Shown: one piece after another, positions 61,352 through 64,000 of the stretch | Numbering within the stretch: the first letter of the stretch is position 1 | How the letters are laid out: every line of letters starts with the position of its first letter | From: Anderseniella sp963700885 | GTDB lineage: Bacteria > Pseudomonadota > Alphaproteobacteria > Rhizobiales > Aestuariivirgaceae | Length of the DNA: 64,000 bases | NCBI GenBank assembly: GCA_963700885.1 | Contig: CAVOZJ010000020.1 | Coordinates: forward strand, 310,001 to 374,000 | Direction of reading: 5' to 3' | Notes under the pieces: generated by a model | The model's input: only the letters and a program-made list of their open reading frames with translations | Database searches by the model: none | Told to the model about the DNA's origin: nothing | Made by a program: the position numbers and the translations under genes

Positions 61352-62440
61352 ATGGCACGTCATTCTCCAGTCCAGCAGGGGAATACAGCTTCCAGTGGGA
61401 ACACCCACCGCCCGGTGAAACTGGCTTGCCACAATGTTTGGAAAGTCTTCGGATCTGGTGCCGGGGAATTCATCTCACGGCATGGCGGCAGCGCCAGCGC
61501 GTCCGAACTGTTGGCAGCCAGGCTGATCGGAGCCGTGCGCAGCTGTGACCTCGAAGTCCGCCAGGGCGAGATTTTTATCATTATGGGCCTGTCAGGTTCC
61601 GGTAAATCCACGCTGGTGCGCTGCATGTCACGGCTGATTGAGCCGAGTTATGGCAAAGTCGAATTTGAAGGCAAGGACCTGCTTTCCATTTCGACTGAGG
61701 AACTTATTGAAATACGCCGTCATCGCATGGGAATGGTATTCCAGCATTTTGCCCTGCTGCCTCATTTGTCAGTGCTGAACAATATTGCCTTTCCGTTGTC
61801 GATCCAGGGAATGGACCGGCCAAAGCGCGAAACCCGTGCGCGTGAAATGATTGATCTCGTAGGCCTGAGTGGCCGTGAACATTTCTATCCGCGCGAACTG
61901 TCAGGCGGTCAGCAGCAACGCGTTGGCATCGCACGCAGCCTGTCAACCAACCCGGAGATTTGGTTCCTTGACGAGCCGTTTTCAGCACTCGATCCCTTGA
62001 TACGGCGTGAAATGCAGGATGAACTGATCCGTCTGCAAGGCGTTCTGAAAAAGACCATCGTATTCATTACCCACGATTTTGACGAAGCCATCAGGCTGGC
62101 AGACCGTATCGCCATCATGAAAGATGGTGAGATAATCCAGGTTGGCACACCGGAGCAACTCGTCACCAGACCGGCCACCGACTACGTTGCCGAGTTCACT
62201 CGCGACGTGCAGCGCGCCAAGGTCATGTCCGCCAGAAGTCTGATGCAGAAACCGGGCAGAACAAAATGTGCCGGCACGGTGGAACCGGACGCGAAAGTTT
62301 CAAGTTTTTCTGCTGAAATAGTATCTGCCGGCAAGCCGTTTTCTGTGGTTAATGGCTCAGGTCAACCCATTGGCGAAGTCCATCCGCAGGCTGTTATCGA
62401 TCTTCTTGCCGGAATTGACAGGGGTGCCGTCAGCTCGTGA
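61352..62440 (+). CDS. tmoW: Quaternary-amine ABC transporter, ATPase (TMAO-type)
   Basis: OpuAA/ProV-type ATPase of 362 aa. Walker A GLSGSGKSTLVRCMSRLIEP, Q-loop MGMVFQHFALLPHLSVLNN, signature LSGGQQQRVGIARSL, Walker B IWFLDEPFSALDPLIRREMQ and the H-loop VFITHDFDEAIRLADRIA are visible. The C-terminal part (about 290-362) is a degenerate CBS-like regulatory tail. ATG 61352 is used because the in-frame GTG at 61313 is in the intergenic hairpin. Its stop overlaps the permease start as GTGA. Confidence 0.82.
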   Translation: MARHSPVQQGNTASSGNTHRPVKLACHNVWKVFGSGAGEFISRHGGSASASELLAARLIGAVRSCDLEVRQGEIFIIMGLSGSGKSTLVRCMSRLIEPSYGKVEFEGKDLLSISTEELIEIRRHRMGMVFQHFALLPHLSVLNNIAFPLSIQGMDRPKRETRAREMIDLVGLSGREHFYPRELSGGQQQRVGIARSLSTNPEIWFLDEPFSALDPLIRREMQDELIRLQGVLKKTIVFITHDFDEAIRLADRIAIMKDGEIIQVGTPEQLVTRPATDYVAEFTRDVQRAKVMSARSLMQKPGRTKCAGTVEPDAKVSSFSAEIVSAGKPFSVVNGSGQPIGEVHPQAVIDLLAGIDRGAVSS

Positions 62441-64000
62441 GTTCCATAACTGAAAACACTTTTCGCGGCGAAAGCCGGGTGCTCGGCGGATGGAGCCTGG
62501 TCTGGGTTGTCGCGCTGGCGTTGGTTCTGATGCTGCACTGGTTTCGCGATGTGGTTCCGATTGCAATAGCAGTTGAATACCATTCCGATCACGTCATCCC
62601 GTTTTCCGAATGGATCAGTGCGATCATGACGTGGTTGAAGGTCAATCTGACCTGGTTCACGCGATCCATTACAGCCATCTTGGATGTGCCGCTTAGCTTC
62701 GCCCTTGATCTGCTGGCCAAGGGGTTCAAGATTGGTCACGGGGCAGAAGCATGGACGCTGCCGCGATTGTCCTGGGTAGGAGTGGTGGTCGTGGCTTTTC
62801 TGGCCGGTCGTGCTGCCGGAGGTGTGAGGCTCGGCCTGTTGACGGGAGGTTGTTTTCTGTACGTAGCCCTGTTCGGCAAATGGACCAGTTCCATGCTGAC
62901 CCTTGGACTGATCGCCATCGCCGTGCCGTTTTGTATCATAACCGGTCTGTTTGTTGGCATATGGGCCTGGCGAAAACCCTGGGCAGAACGTTTCCTGGTT
63001 TCACCGGCGCTTGACCTGATGCAAACAATGCCGACCTTTGCATACCTGATCCCGATGTTGCTGCTGTTTGGCAATTCGCCCGTTTCGGCCATGATGGCAA
63101 CTGCCATTTTTGCGACACCGCCGATGGTGCGCGCCACCATGCTTGGGCTGTCTCGCATCCCATCGGAAATTTCTGATTTCAGCGAAATGGCAGGATGCAC
63201 CACACGTCAGAAACTTTGGCGGGTACAACTCCCGTCTGCCCGGCCGACGCTTATGGTCGGGGTCAATCAGGTCATCATGCTGGCTCTAAACATGGTGATT
63301 ATTTCATCGATGATCGGGGCTGGAGGGCTGGGCTATGACGTGTTGCTTGCCTTGCGGGCCCTCAAGGTCGGCAATGCCATGGAGGCTGGCCTTGCAATTG
63401 TTGCCATTGCCATTGCGCTGGACCGGCTGAGCCAGGCGATAGCGGCCAAACAGGCGCGTGGCCATGTGCATCACGACCAGGATGTCGGCAGCATTTACCA
63501 GAGATATCCGAACCTGATTATGGCGATTGTGGCGCTTCTGGTAACCACTCTTTTGTCGCTTGCTGTTCCGGCGCTTGCCAATGTGCCGGCAGAAATCACC
63601 ATCTCGACAGCACGCGCCTGGAAGGATGCCGTGACCTGGGTAACGATCAACTGGTTTGATGTCATCGAAACCTTCCGCGTTACCCTCATTCTCTATGTGC
63701 TCAATCCGCTGCGGGCATTCTGCGAAGGCTTTCCCTGGGCAGGTGCGGTGTTCCTGCTGGGTCTGGCCGGATTTCAGCTCGGCGGCTGGCGGCTTGCCGC
63801 GACGGTTGCCGCCTTGACTACGTTCTGCGCGGCCACGGGTTTATGGGAAAAGACAATGGCTACTGTCTATCTGTGCGGCATTTCAGCCTTTATTGCATGC
63901 CTCATCGGTATACCATTGGGTTTGGCGGCCTCGCGCAGTGATCGTTTTGAACGTTTTCTTATGCCGGTCATAGATACGCTTCAGACCCTGCCGTCGTTCT
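62437..64000 (+). CDS. tmoV: Quaternary-amine ABC transporter, fused double permease (partial)
   Basis: The frame opens at GTG 62437, overlapping the ATPase stop, and stays open to the window edge (521 codons and continuing). The first permease unit (about residues 15-345) has membrane helices, FLVSPALDLMQTMPTFAYLI and the coupling-loop text FSEMAGCTTRQKLWRVQLPS, then MVIISSMIGAGGLGYDVLLA. A second unit starts near residue 350 (YPNLIMAIVALLVTTLLSLA) and repeats the DTLQTLPSF motif at the window end. Two tandem OpuAB-like permeases in one chain are found in some TMAO, choline and betaine systems. Confidence 0.8.
   Translation, partial: MSSITENTFRGESRVLGGWSLVWVVALALVLMLHWFRDVVPIAIAVEYHSDHVIPFSEWISAIMTWLKVNLTWFTRSITAILDVPLSFALDLLAKGFKIGHGAEAWTLPRLSWVGVVVVAFLAGRAAGGVRLGLLTGGCFLYVALFGKWTSSMLTLGLIAIAVPFCIITGLFVGIWAWRKPWAERFLVSPALDLMQTMPTFAYLIPMLLLFGNSPVSAMMATAIFATPPMVRATMLGLSRIPSEISDFSEMAGCTTRQKLWRVQLPSARPTLMVGVNQVIMLALNMVIISSMIGAGGLGYDVLLALRALKVGNAMEAGLAIVAIAIALDRLSQAIAAKQARGHVHHDQDVGSIYQRYPNLIMAIVALLVTTLLSLAVPALANVPAEITISTARAWKDAVTWVTINWFDVIETFRVTLILYVLNPLRAFCEGFPWAGAVFLLGLAGFQLGGWRLAATVAALTTFCAATGLWEKTMATVYLCGISAFIACLIGIPLGLAASRSDRFERFLMPVIDTLQTLPSF

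Noticed and set aside
1..64000. CRISPR arrays, tRNA, rRNA, prophage and plasmid origin signals
   Set aside because: I saw no regularly spaced repeats, tRNA cloverleaf, rRNA sequence, phage structural genes or iterons of a replication origin; a covariance-model scan would be needed to exclude short RNAs.

Overview
The window reads as chromosome of an alphaproteobacterium, probably a marine or methylamine-using member of Hyphomicrobiales or Rhodobacterales. The evidence is the trimethylamine/TMAO genes tmm and tdm with a Tmo-like ABC transporter, the gmaS/glnT and mgsABC/glxBCD gene families, an imuA-imuB-dnaE2 cassette behind a GTTC-N7-GTTC LexA box, and a urt-ure operon of the usual alphaproteobacterial layout. 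Genus cannot be fixed from sequence alone.

Layout. 1-2252: tail of an IclR-type regulator and an agmatine-to-putrescine pair (agmatine deiminase, N-carbamoylputrescine amidase). 2347-6680: a DMT exporter and a large MFS/PlsC/acyl-ACP-synthetase fusion. 6698-6985: a decayed 3' end of znuA. 7037-11181: two acyl-CoA dehydrogenases, an enoyl-CoA hydratase and a nitronate monooxygenase-like flavoprotein in one operon. 11244-16689: a cupin, TMAO demethylase (tdm), a phasin-like protein and trimethylamine monooxygenase (tmm). 17006-31341: the core nitrogen island. It holds a frameshifted C-N hydrolase, a GntR/FCD regulator and two complete but different glutamine-synthetase-like plus three-subunit glutamate-synthase-like modules that face each other, ending with an ammonium transporter and a 71-aa membrane protein.

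31818-33419 is an intact IS1380-family element with 17-bp inverted repeats and a CTAG target duplication that carries the stop codon of the neighbouring XRE-cupin regulator. 34240-39849 is the SOS mutasome cassette. 39947-42050 holds a LysR regulator divergent from a two-subunit sulfopyruvate decarboxylase. 42294-47515 carries an unrecognised secreted repeat protein, a methyltransferase and a winged-helix/TPR regulator. 47744-58466 is urtABCDE-ureDABCEFG. 58488-64000 holds an aminoglycoside/choline kinase-like protein, a methyltransferase and a quaternary-amine ABC transporter (probably tmoXWV) whose fused permease runs off the window.

Together the genes suggest a nitrogen-scavenging island: import of TMAO, urea and (methyl)ammonium; TMA to TMAO (Tmm) to dimethylamine plus formaldehyde (Tdm); monomethylamine to gamma-glutamylmethylamide to N-methylglutamate (GmaS/MgsABC); and urea to ammonia. 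Dimethylamine monooxygenase and N-methylglutamate dehydrogenase genes are not in the window. The most interesting unexplained part is the second GS/MgsABC-like module (18945-24507). It keeps iron-sulfur cysteines that the other module has lost, carries a 136-aa protein I do not recognise and a cupin, and has three 11-bp repeats over its putative promoter.
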